A stretch of 64,000 bases of DNA from positions 372,001-436,000 of the forward strand of contig NZ_PZYY01000003.1 in the NCBI RefSeq assembly GCF_003047265.1, in the 5' to 3' direction. This document shows positions 23,884 to 31,405 of the stretch, piece by piece. The notes under the pieces were generated by a model. It searched no databases and was not told the origin of the DNA. It worked only from the letters and a program-made list of their open reading frames with translations. Positions within the stretch are counted from its first letter, which is position 1. Each line of letters begins with the position of its first letter. Made by a program: the position numbers and the translations under genes. The DNA is from Nocardioides terrigena. GTDB lineage: Bacteria; Actinomycetota; Actinomycetes; Propionibacteriales; Nocardioidaceae.

Positions 23884-24717
23884 GTGCAGGACCACCTTCC
23901 CCAGTCCGTCCGGGTCGAACGCCGCCCGGTCGACGAGTCCGAGTCGCGGCGCGCGAACGGTCCGGACTGGGACCGGTACGCCGACGAGTACCAGGCGACG
24001 CACGGCGAGTTCCTGGGCGACGCGGGCTTCGTGTGGGGACCCGAGGGGCAGACGGAGGAGGACCTCGGGATCCTGGGGGACGTCGCCGGCCGCGACGTCC
24101 TCGAGGTCGGGAGCGGCGCCGGGCAGTGCTCGCGCTGGGTGCGCAACCACGGCGGTCGCGCCGTGGGGCTCGACCTCTCGCACCGCCAGCTCCAGCACAG
24201 CCGGCGCATCGACGAGATCACCGGGGTCGTCGTGCCCTCCGTGCGAGCCACGGCCACGCACCTCCCCTTCGCCGACGACACCTTCGACGTGGTCTTCTGC
24301 TCCTTCGGGGCCCTCCAGTTCGTGCACGACATCGAGGACGCGGTGACCGAGACCGCCCGGGTGCTCCGCCCCGGCGGGCGCTACGCCTTCTCGATCACGC
24401 ACCCGACACGGTGGATGTTCCCCGACGACCCCGGCGACGGCGGCCTCGTCGCCTCCCAGTCCTACTGGGACCGCACGCCGTACGTCGAGGTCGACGACGA
24501 GTCGGGCACGGTCGCGTACGTCGAGCACCACCGCACGCTCGGCGACTGGGTGCGCCTGCTCTCCGCGACGGGCTTCGTCCTGCGCGACCTCGTCGAGCCC
24601 GAGTGGCCCGCGGACCACGACCGGGTGTGGGGCGGCTGGTCCCGCACCCGAGGCCTGCTCACCCCCGGCACCGCGATCTTCGTGGCCGACCTGACCCCCG
24701 GAAGGACCGCACCGTGA
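23884..24717 (+). CDS. Class I SAM-dependent methyltransferase
   Basis: 277 residues from GTG 23884. SAM-binding motif I is DVLEVGSGAGQCSRWVRNHG near residue 74, motif II is GLDLSHRQLQHS, and the post-motif segments are DDTFDVVFCSFGALQFVHD and RVLRPGGRYAFSITHP. The family (methyltransferase type 11) acts on small molecules, quinones or sugars; the acceptor cannot be predicted. It divides from rpsA and opens the envelope island. The TGA overlaps the GTG of the next methyltransferase, so the two form an operon. Confidence 0.9.
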   Translation: MQDHLPQSVRVERRPVDESESRRANGPDWDRYADEYQATHGEFLGDAGFVWGPEGQTEEDLGILGDVAGRDVLEVGSGAGQCSRWVRNHGGRAVGLDLSHRQLQHSRRIDEITGVVVPSVRATATHLPFADDTFDVVFCSFGALQFVHDIEDAVTETARVLRPGGRYAFSITHPTRWMFPDDPGDGGLVASQSYWDRTPYVEVDDESGTVAYVEHHRTLGDWVRLLSATGFVLRDLVEPEWPADHDRVWGGWSRTRGLLTPGTAIFVADLTPGRTAP

Positions 24718-25376
24718 ACGACGACCTCGAGGCCATCTACCGCAACCGGTTCGACGAGCGGGACCTCGCCAACAAGCGCATCCTGTGGGACGTCCTGGTG
24801 CGCGACGTCTTCCAGCGCTACGTGCCCGTCGAGGGCACCGTCCTGGACCTCGGCGCCGGCAACTGCGAGTTCACCAACGCCGTCCGGGCCGGGCGACGCA
24901 TCGCCGTCGACCTCAACCCCGACACCGTGGGGTTCGCCGACCCGGGCGTCGAGGTGCTCACCACGAGTTCGGACGACCTGCACGAGGTCGCGGACGAGAG
25001 CGTCGACACGGTGTTCACGTCGAACTTCTTCGAGCACCTGCCCACCAAGGACGCCCTGGCGGCGACCCTCGCCGAGGCCCGTCGGGTGACCCGGCCGGGC
25101 GGGGCGCTGGTGGTCCTGATGCCCAACATCCGGGCGGTCGGCGGGCGCTACTGGGACTACCTCGACCACCACCTGCCGCTCACCGACCGGAGTGTCTGCG
25201 AGGCGCTCGGCCTGCACGGCTACGACATCGAGCGCGTCGTGCCGCGGTTCCTGCCCTACACCGTCAAGGACGCCAAGGTCGAGGTCCGGCCGTTCATGGT
25301 CGCCGCCTACCTGCGGTTCCCGCTCGCCTGGCGGGTGCTGGGAAAGCAGATGCTGGTGGTGGGACGGCGTCGTTGA
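24714..25376 (+). CDS. Class I SAM-dependent methyltransferase, second of a coupled pair
   Basis: 220 residues from GTG 24714, overlapping the previous stop (GTGA) with a GGAAGG site. Motif I is TVLDLGAGNCEFTNAVRAG near residue 43; SVDTVFTSNFFEHLPTKDALAATLAEARRVTRPGGALVVLMPN carries the later motifs. SNFFEHLP is typical of methyltransferases found in polysaccharide clusters. The final codons lie inside a long hairpin that serves as terminator. With the divergent sugar genes it probably methylates a glycan or its lipid carrier, but that rests on context only. Confidence 0.9.
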   Translation: MNDDLEAIYRNRFDERDLANKRILWDVLVRDVFQRYVPVEGTVLDLGAGNCEFTNAVRAGRRIAVDLNPDTVGFADPGVEVLTTSSDDLHEVADESVDTVFTSNFFEHLPTKDALAATLAEARRVTRPGGALVVLMPNIRAVGGRYWDYLDHHLPLTDRSVCEALGLHGYDIERVVPRFLPYTVKDAKVEVRPFMVAAYLRFPLAWRVLGKQMLVVGRRR

Positions 25377-25395
25377 CGCGGTCCCACCACCAGCA
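25351..25395. terminator. Bidirectional terminator overlapping the methyltransferase 3' end
   Basis: TGCTGGTGGTGGGAC and GTCCCACCACCAGCA form a perfect 15-bp stem. After one mismatch an inner GCGTC/GACGC stem has a GTT loop. The left arm encodes the last residues of the methyltransferase and the stop codon sits in the loop region. Confidence 0.8.
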
Positions 25396-25409
25396 CCGGT
25401 GGAGCAGGG

Positions 25410-26300
25410 TCAGGCGGTCTCGCGCCGGCGACCGGCGAAGACGAGGAAGGCTCCGGCGAGCAGGGCGAGCGCCCCGCCGATGAAGCCGACCAGCGGGACG
25501 GTCCGGGTGATGAGCTCGATCAGGCTGCCGGAGTCCTTCGCCGACTCGACGTTGTCGGCGACCTGGTCCTCGGTGAAGGCCAGGTCGAGGTCCAGGAGGA
25601 CGTCGCCGTCCTCGAGGGTGCGGAGCTCCTGCTGGGTCTGGTTGATGATGGACCCGGTCACCGGGTCGATCCACAGGAACTTGTCCTGGGAGTAGATGCC
25701 CTGGACGCCGTCCACGACCTCGGCCGACTCCTCGTCGACGACCACGTGGTACTTGTAGGTCTCGAGCCCGTCGAGCGTCTCGGTGCTGTCGTACACCGCG
25801 TCCACGGGGGCGCCGAGGATGCCGTCCCAGTACTGGTAGTCCTTCTTCTCGGCGTCGAAGGGCCACTTGTTGATGAGGCCCTCCTTCTCCTCGGCGCCGG
25901 CGGGGAGGTACTCCCCGTTGACCGCTTCCGCGGTGGAGCGGTCGGTCGCGAAGACGTCGGTGGACGCGGAGACCAGGCGACCCTCGGGGTCGTCGGCGTC
26001 GACGCAGTCGGGGACGTCACCCTCGTCGATCACGAGGCAGACCGAGTTGACGAACACGACGACCTCGTCGTCCGAGCGCTTCGAGTCGGCCTGGGTGATG
26101 CTCGTGGCCTTGACGTCGAGGCTCTCGACCTCGCCGGTCCCGGGGTTCAGCTTGTCGGCCGATCCCGCCAGGCGCGTGGTGCTGTCGGTGTCGAGCGGGG
26201 TCCGCTTGACCTGTCCGGGAGCCCAGAGCGTCGCGGTGAGGGCGACCACCACCAAGAAGGCGCCGAGCGCCAGAAGCACCCAACCAAAGATCTTGCGCAC
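25410..26300 (-). CDS. DUF3068 (PorA-like) membrane-anchored protein
   Basis: 296 residues. One membrane helix at each end (residues 4-26, GWVLLALGAFLVVVALTATL; about 265-290, VPLVGFIGGALALLAGAFLVF) flanks a 235-residue extracytoplasmic domain rich in Asp, Thr and Val with two cysteines (VNSVCLVIDEGDVPDC). This is the DUF3068 layout; mycobacterial members are encoded near aftD. Role unknown; the topology suggests a periplasmic domain tethered at both ends. GTG 26300 has a GGGAGG site. It is the last gene of the minus-strand sugar operon, after a small hairpin. Confidence 0.85.
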   Translation of the reverse strand: MRKIFGWVLLALGAFLVVVALTATLWAPGQVKRTPLDTDSTTRLAGSADKLNPGTGEVESLDVKATSITQADSKRSDDEVVVFVNSVCLVIDEGDVPDCVDADDPEGRLVSASTDVFATDRSTAEAVNGEYLPAGAEEKEGLINKWPFDAEKKDYQYWDGILGAPVDAVYDSTETLDGLETYKYHVVVDEESAEVVDGVQGIYSQDKFLWIDPVTGSIINQTQQELRTLEDGDVLLDLDLAFTEDQVADNVESAKDSGSLIELITRTVPLVGFIGGALALLAGAFLVFAGRRRETA

Positions 26301-26336
26301 GACGAAAGTCCTCCCAGGAGTCGATGAGTCGCCGAA

Positions 26337-26354
26337 GGCTACCAGCAGGTAGCC
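26337..26354 (-). terminator. Small hairpin between the epimerase and DUF3068 genes
   Basis: GGCTACC-AGCA-GGTAGCC is a perfect 7-bp stem with a 4-nt loop in the 81-nt gap. It is probably a partial terminator or attenuator. Confidence 0.45.
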
Positions 26355-26381
26355 CTCTGTGTACGCAGCTTCGTCGCGCCG

Positions 26382-27404
26382 TCAGATGACGCCGTCGGCC
26401 ATCGCCTGGCGGACCCACGGGATGACGACGTCGAGCATCTCGTCGAGGGTAGTCGCGGCGGTGAAGCCCAGCACCTCGCGGGCCTTGGTCACGTCGGGGA
26501 CCCGCTTGGCGACGTCGTGCTCGTAGGGGTTGTCCGAGACGACCGCGAACGGGCGCTCCGGGCCGTGGATCTTGCGCCAGATGACCTCGGCGAGGTCCAG
26601 CACGGTGGTGGACTCGGCCGTCGACAGGTTGAAGTCCTCGTTGCGGGCGTCGGGGGACTCCATCGCCGCGACGATGCCACGGGCCAGGTCCGCGCCGTAC
26701 GTGTAGTGCCGCACCTGCTGGCCGTCGCCCAGGATGTGCAGCGGGTCCTGTCCCTTCAGCACCTTCTGGATCAGGTCGGGCACGACGTGGCTCATGGCGA
26801 GCTTGACGTTGCCGCTGGGGATCTCGACGTCCCCGAGGGCCCGTCCCTCCCCCACGCCGACGCAGTTGAAGGGGCGCACGATCGTGTAGGGCAGCGAGTA
26901 CTGGTCCCATGCGGCCTGTGCGAAGTACTCCACGGCCAGCTTCTGGAAGCCGTACGACGACAGCGGCGGCGGGACGCGTCGCTCGTCGCCCTCCTTGGAC
27001 GGCCAGGAGTCGGTGGACTCGAAGACCATCGAGGAGCTGAGGTAGGTCACCTTCCGGAGCCGGCCCTGTCCGAGCACCTCGATCGCGGCGTCGCACGTCG
27101 CGGCCATGATGCGCTCGTTGGTGGCGAGCAGGTCGTAGGCGTAGGCGTGGAAGTAGGAGATGCCGCCGATCAGGGCGGCCCCGGCCACCAGGTGGTCGCA
27201 GTCGCCCAGCAGCCGCACCATCAGCTCGACGTCGCGGACGTCACCCTCGACGAATGTGTAGCGGGGGTGGTCGTCGTACGACTTCGTCACCGGGCCGTAC
27301 TTGGAGTAGTTGTCGATGCCGGTGACGCTGTAGCCGCGGGCGAGCAGCTCCTCCACGACGTACCCGCCGATGAAGCCGGCGGAGCCCGTGACGAGGACGC
27401 GCAT
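26382..27404 (-). CDS. NAD-dependent nucleotide-sugar epimerase/dehydratase
   Basis: 340 residues from ATG 27404 (GGAG four nt upstream); ATG 27434, just behind the preceding stop, would add ten residues. Extended short-chain dehydrogenase fold: NAD motif VLVTGSAGFIGGY at residue 3, acidic IDNYSKYG after strand 2, and the catalytic YGFQK (Tyr-x3-Lys) near residue 149 with the Ser triad in YLSSSMVFE. It probably acts on a UDP- or GDP-sugar made with the upstream dehydrogenase. It forms one operon with the dehydrogenase, the glycosyltransferase and DUF3068. Confidence 0.88.
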   Translation of the reverse strand: MRVLVTGSAGFIGGYVVEELLARGYSVTGIDNYSKYGPVTKSYDDHPRYTFVEGDVRDVELMVRLLGDCDHLVAGAALIGGISYFHAYAYDLLATNERIMAATCDAAIEVLGQGRLRKVTYLSSSMVFESTDSWPSKEGDERRVPPPLSSYGFQKLAVEYFAQAAWDQYSLPYTIVRPFNCVGVGEGRALGDVEIPSGNVKLAMSHVVPDLIQKVLKGQDPLHILGDGQQVRHYTYGADLARGIVAAMESPDARNEDFNLSTAESTTVLDLAEVIWRKIHGPERPFAVVSDNPYEHDVAKRVPDVTKAREVLGFTAATTLDEMLDVVIPWVRQAMADGVI

Positions 27405-27438
27405 GTCGCTCCGGTCGTCCGTGTGGCCATCCATCAGG

Positions 27439-28224
27439 TCAGGTGTCCTGTTCCGCGGCGGGGGCCGCACCGTTGTTGAGCCGGGCGATGCGGGCCGCCT
27501 GGTCGCGGACCTGGTCCACCGTCAGCTGGGGACCGTAGGCGAAGCGGTACCAGCGCAGGTACTTGGGGATCCACGCCTTCATGTCGAAGCTGGACTCGCC
27601 GATGGTCCGGTCCAGCCAGATGGTGGGCAGCTCGGCGACCGGCAGTCGCAGCCGGCGGGCCTTGGCGGTGAGCTCGAGGCCGATCTCGAATCCGCTGCGG
27701 CTGTGCACCCCGACCTCGCGCACGAAGTCGGTGTCGTAGGCCTTGAAGCTGTTGGTGGCGTCGTCGGTGCCGACGCGGGCGAACGTGCCCAGCGAGCGGC
27801 CCGCGGCACGCGAGATCAGGCCCTTGAGCATCGGTCCCCCGACCTGCTGCCCGCCCGGTGAGTAGCGGGAGGCCGCGGCCACCACGACTCCGCGCTCGAC
27901 CAGACGCACCAGCGGGTCGATGAGCCGCGGGTCGTCGCTGCCGTCGGCCATGGTGACGACGACGACCGGCTTGCAGGCCGCGTCGATGCCGTAGCGGATC
28001 GCGTTGGCCGGCCCCCGGCCGTAGGTGTTGACCAGGGTCCGCACCCGGGTGTCGTGGCCCACGTGCTCCGCGACGGCGGCCACCGTCGGGTCAGCCTCGT
28101 CGTCGACGACGACGAGCACCTCGACGTCGACGGTGATCGCGTCGAGCAGCCGGTCGAGCACGCGCTGGATGCCCTCGTCCTCCCGGTAGGCGGGGATGAC
28201 GACGCTGACGGCGGCCGGGATCAC
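27439..28224 (-). CDS. Glycosyltransferase family 2
   Basis: 261 residues from GTG 28224, which overlaps the dehydrogenase stop (GTGA). The GT-A fold is evident: VSVVIPAYREDEGIQRVLDRLLDAI, nucleotide-binding VLVVVDDEADPT, NTYGRGPANAIRYGIDAA, and VTMADGSDDPRLIDPLV with the metal-binding Asp pair. The C-terminal FKAYDTDFVREVG and TIWLDRTIGESSF resemble dolichyl/polyprenyl-phosphate sugar transferases, so it may charge a lipid carrier. There are no membrane helices. Confidence 0.88.
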   Translation of the reverse strand: MIPAAVSVVIPAYREDEGIQRVLDRLLDAITVDVEVLVVVDDEADPTVAAVAEHVGHDTRVRTLVNTYGRGPANAIRYGIDAACKPVVVVTMADGSDDPRLIDPLVRLVERGVVVAAASRYSPGGQQVGGPMLKGLISRAAGRSLGTFARVGTDDATNSFKAYDTDFVREVGVHSRSGFEIGLELTAKARRLRLPVAELPTIWLDRTIGESSFDMKAWIPKYLRWYRFAYGPQLTVDQVRDQAARIARLNNGAAPAAEQDT

Positions 28225-29417
28225 GCCAGGGCCCCCTGCCCGCGGAGGTTCCACACGTCGACGACCGGGCCGGCGAACGGCACGTCGGCGTACGACGAGT
28301 GGGGCGCACCGATGACCACGATGTCGGACTCTGCCAGCACCTCGTCGAGCGGGCGCAGGTCGGGGTCGTCGGTCACGAAGGGGTCGGTCGCCAGCACGCG
28401 GGCGGACCGGAAGGCCAGCACCCGCTTGAGCCGGTAGGACAGGCTCGAGCGGCGGTCGTCGCTCTCGGCCTTGAAGGCCATCCCGAGGATGCCGACGGTC
28501 ATCGACATGAGATCGTGCCTGGCCTCCATGCTCTTGACCAGGTAGTCCGGCAGGCCCTCGTTGACGAGCATCGCCGAGTGACCGAGGGGAAAGCTCCCCC
28601 CGGTCACCGAGGCCAGCTGCATGGTGTCCTTGAACAGGCACGGCCCGGCCGCGAAGCCGGCGCCCGGGAGGTCGGCCGCGCGGGGGTAGCCCTCCATCAT
28701 CGCGGCCCGGATCACCGAGAAGTCGAGCCCGAGGTCGTTGGCCATCATGTAGTACTGGTTGGCCGCGGCGAACTTGATGTAGCGCCACGAGTTGGTGAAG
28801 AGCTTCGCGAGCTCCGCCTCCTCCGGCTGGAGGTCGACCACGGTCTCGGTCAGCCGCCCGAACAGCGCCGCCGCACGCTTCCGCGCCCCGTCGGTCCGGG
28901 CCGCGACGATCTGCGGCAGCGTGAACAGCTCGGTCATGGCCTGGCCCTCGGCTATGCGCTCGGGGCAGAAGGCGACCTCGACACCGTCGAGCGGCGCGAG
29001 CAGGTGCTCGACCCGGCGCGTCACGCCGGGGAAGACCGTGCTCCGCAGGATGACGAGCTGCCCGGGGCGCAGGTCCTGCATCAGCTCGCCGACCGCGCGC
29101 GGCACCGCCTCAGGATCCGGGCTGAGGTACTGGTCGACGGGCGTCCCGACCACCACGACGACGTGCTCGGAGCGGCCGACGACGGCGCGGTCGGTGGTGG
29201 CGACGAGCGCACCGCTGGCCAGGGCATCGGCCAGCGGCTCGTGCACGCCGGGCTCGAGGAACGGCGCCCTCCCGGCCATGATCTGGTCGACCGCGGCCGC
29301 GTTGATGTCGAAGATGGCCACGGACAGGCCGCGGCTCGCGAACGCGACGGCCAGCGGGAAGCCCACGTGGCCAGCCCCGCCGACGATGCAGACGTCGAAG
29401 TGGAAAGTGTCGGTCAC
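28221..29417 (-). CDS. Nucleotide-sugar dehydrogenase (UDP-glucose/UDP-ManNAc type)
   Basis: 398 residues from GTG 29417 (AAGGAG upstream). N-terminal NAD domain CIVGGAGHVGFPLAVAFASRG, the FCPERIAEG motif, the central helix LAKLFTNSWRYIKFAAANQYYMMAN, and a C-terminal UDP-binding domain (VGILGMAFKAESDDRRSSLSYRL). The catalytic cysteine is in AGPCLFKDT; the common motif is GG-x-C-F/L-P-K-D, so Pro is replaced by Phe. A four-electron oxidation of C6 to a uronic acid is expected. It heads the sugar operon (dehydrogenase, GT2, epimerase, DUF3068). Confidence 0.88.
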   Translation of the reverse strand: MTDTFHFDVCIVGGAGHVGFPLAVAFASRGLSVAIFDINAAAVDQIMAGRAPFLEPGVHEPLADALASGALVATTDRAVVGRSEHVVVVVGTPVDQYLSPDPEAVPRAVGELMQDLRPGQLVILRSTVFPGVTRRVEHLLAPLDGVEVAFCPERIAEGQAMTELFTLPQIVAARTDGARKRAAALFGRLTETVVDLQPEEAELAKLFTNSWRYIKFAAANQYYMMANDLGLDFSVIRAAMMEGYPRAADLPGAGFAAGPCLFKDTMQLASVTGGSFPLGHSAMLVNEGLPDYLVKSMEARHDLMSMTVGILGMAFKAESDDRRSSLSYRLKRVLAFRSARVLATDPFVTDDPDLRPLDEVLAESDIVVIGAPHSSYADVPFAGPVVDVWNLRGQGALA

Positions 29418-29509
29418 GGTTGCCTGTGCTCCTTCATGTGGCCGCGCACAACCTACCTCCGGATGCACGTGGAAGAGGCGGTTCTCCGGGACCCGTGTGG
29501 CCCAGGCAC

Positions 29510-29515
29510 TACCAT
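29510..29515 (+). promoter_or_regulatory. -10 element TACCAT of the membrane-protein operon (leaderless)
   Basis: TACCAT then 7 nt then the GTG at 29523. Confidence 0.5.
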
Positions 29516-29522
29516 CGCCGCC

Positions 29523-31343
29523 GTGCTGTCTCCCCGCGCCGCGCTGGCCACTCCGTACCGGCGCGCCGTCGTGGGGCTCGTCCTGGTCACCTTCGTGTGG
29601 CGTGCGTGGACGGTGGCCCGGTGGACCTGGCAGGACGACGACTGGCTCTTCATCGAGCGCAGCGCGTCGATGCCCCTGCTGCCCTACCTGATGCAGGACT
29701 ACAACAGCCACGTCATGCCCGGCGGGCTGCTGGTCACCAAGCTGATGGTGATGGCGTCCCCGCTCAACTTCTCGGTGGTCGTGGGCGTGGTGGCCCTGGT
29801 CTCCGCCCTGAGCATCGCCCTCTGGGGCCGGCTGTTCGAGAGGCTCACCGGTGGCCGGATGGTGGCGCTGCTGCCCCTCGCGGTCCTGGCGCTCTCCCCC
29901 GTGATGCTGCGTCCGATGATGTGGTGGGCATGTGCCGTGACCGCGCTCCCGCTCCAGATCTGCATGGCCGTCATGGCGCTGCTGGCCTGCTCGTGGGTCG
30001 AGCGGCGGCGCACTCGCGACCTGTACCTCCTGGGCCTGGCGTTCGTCGTCGGGCTCTTCTTCTGGGAGAAGTGCCTCTTCGCCACGGTCCCGACGGCCTT
30101 CGTGCTCCTGGCCGTGGCGCAGGGCGGATTGCGCGAACGTCTTCGCGTCATCGCGAAGCCGGTCGTCCTGCTGTCCGCGATCTCGGTGCCCTACCTGGCC
30201 TTCTTCCTCTACTGGACCCGCGGCTCGTCGAGCAGCAACTCCGTCGAGACGTCGTTCGCCGGTCAGACCCTCGGCTCCGCGCTCTCCGACTACGGGCGTG
30301 GTCTCACGCAGGTGTTCTTCCCGTCCCTCCTGGGAGGGCCGTGGGGCACCTTGCGCGTCGACGGCGATGCGGCCACCGCCCAGGGACCGGCGACGACCGC
30401 GGTGGTCGTCGGGATCCTCCTCCTGGTCGTGGTCTGGCTGGCTGTCCGACACCGGGGTGCCCTGTGGTTGATGGCCCTGCCCCTCGGGTACGTCGTCCTG
30501 ACGGTCGGCCTCGTCCAGTTCAGCAGCAGGACCAACGACGTCTGGGACGTGGTGCTGACCGATCGCTACTACATCGACGGGCTCGCGGTCGCGATGCTCA
30601 CCGTGGTGCTCGTCATCCGCGAGGTGGCGCCGCCTGCCCACGGCGGGGCGGAGGGCGACCCGCTGGCGGCCGGCACGGGTCGGCGCTGGTTCGCCGGCGC
30701 CGTCGTGGCCGTGACCGTGTCGCTCCTGGTCGCCAACGTCCTCGCGGCGCAACGCGTCGGTGTGCGACCGGCACGTGAATGGGTCGAGACCCTGCGCCAG
30801 GACATCGCGGCGTCCAGCCCGGCCGGCACGACTGGAGAACCGTTGGTGCTGTGGGACGCCTACGCACCCGACGACGTGATGCCGGCGGCCTTCTGGGCCG
30901 ACCACGCGCTCCTGTCGAGCATGCTGGCTCCGGTGGAGGACACCGTCGTGTTCGGCGTCGCGAGTGACGAGCTGTGGCGCGTCTCGGACTCGGGCCGCCT
31001 GGAGACAGTCGCGGTCGATCCGGCGGTACGTGCGAAGCCTGGTCCGGTCAAGGGCTGCGGATATGCCCTCTCGGCCGGTGAGGAGGTCGTCGTGCCGATG
31101 AGTGGCTCGCTGTACTTCTGGAACTGGGCGATCCAGGTCAACGGTTTCGCGGCCGAGGGAGTCGACCTCGCCATCGACCTGGGGGACCGTGAGGTCTCGG
31201 TGTCCCTGCCGCCCGGGTTGCAGAGCCGCAAGATCCAGATCCAGGGTGAGGTCCCCCGGAAGATCCGACTTCGCTCCGATTCTGCCAGCGGGACCGCCTG
31301 CATCAGCGAGGTCTTCGCGGGTTCGGTCGGTCCCGTCGCCTGA
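29523..31343 (+). CDS. Polytopic membrane protein with C-terminal extracytoplasmic domain
   Basis: 606 residues. About ten to eleven hydrophobic helices cover residues 12-410. The first loop carries an acidic WQDDDWLFIERS motif, as in GT-C glycosyltransferases that use polyprenyl-phosphate sugars. MMWWACAVTALPLQICMAVMALLACSW is shared with the next gene. Residues 420-606 are soluble and probably a beta-rich, carbohydrate-binding-like domain with two cysteines (KGCGYAL; GTACISE). No named family is certain. It starts a three-gene operon with its paralogue and an acyltransferase. Confidence 0.78.
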   Translation: MLSPRAALATPYRRAVVGLVLVTFVWRAWTVARWTWQDDDWLFIERSASMPLLPYLMQDYNSHVMPGGLLVTKLMVMASPLNFSVVVGVVALVSALSIALWGRLFERLTGGRMVALLPLAVLALSPVMLRPMMWWACAVTALPLQICMAVMALLACSWVERRRTRDLYLLGLAFVVGLFFWEKCLFATVPTAFVLLAVAQGGLRERLRVIAKPVVLLSAISVPYLAFFLYWTRGSSSSNSVETSFAGQTLGSALSDYGRGLTQVFFPSLLGGPWGTLRVDGDAATAQGPATTAVVVGILLLVVVWLAVRHRGALWLMALPLGYVVLTVGLVQFSSRTNDVWDVVLTDRYYIDGLAVAMLTVVLVIREVAPPAHGGAEGDPLAAGTGRRWFAGAVVAVTVSLLVANVLAAQRVGVRPAREWVETLRQDIAASSPAGTTGEPLVLWDAYAPDDVMPAAFWADHALLSSMLAPVEDTVVFGVASDELWRVSDSGRLETVAVDPAVRAKPGPVKGCGYALSAGEEVVVPMSGSLYFWNWAIQVNGFAAEGVDLAIDLGDREVSVSLPPGLQSRKIQIQGEVPRKIRLRSDSASGTACISEVFAGSVGPVA

Positions 31344-31405
31344 ACCGTCCGTCTCCCCCGGATGCCGGTCGTCCCTGTGGCATAGTTCCCGCCCGAGGAG
31401 GGCCC

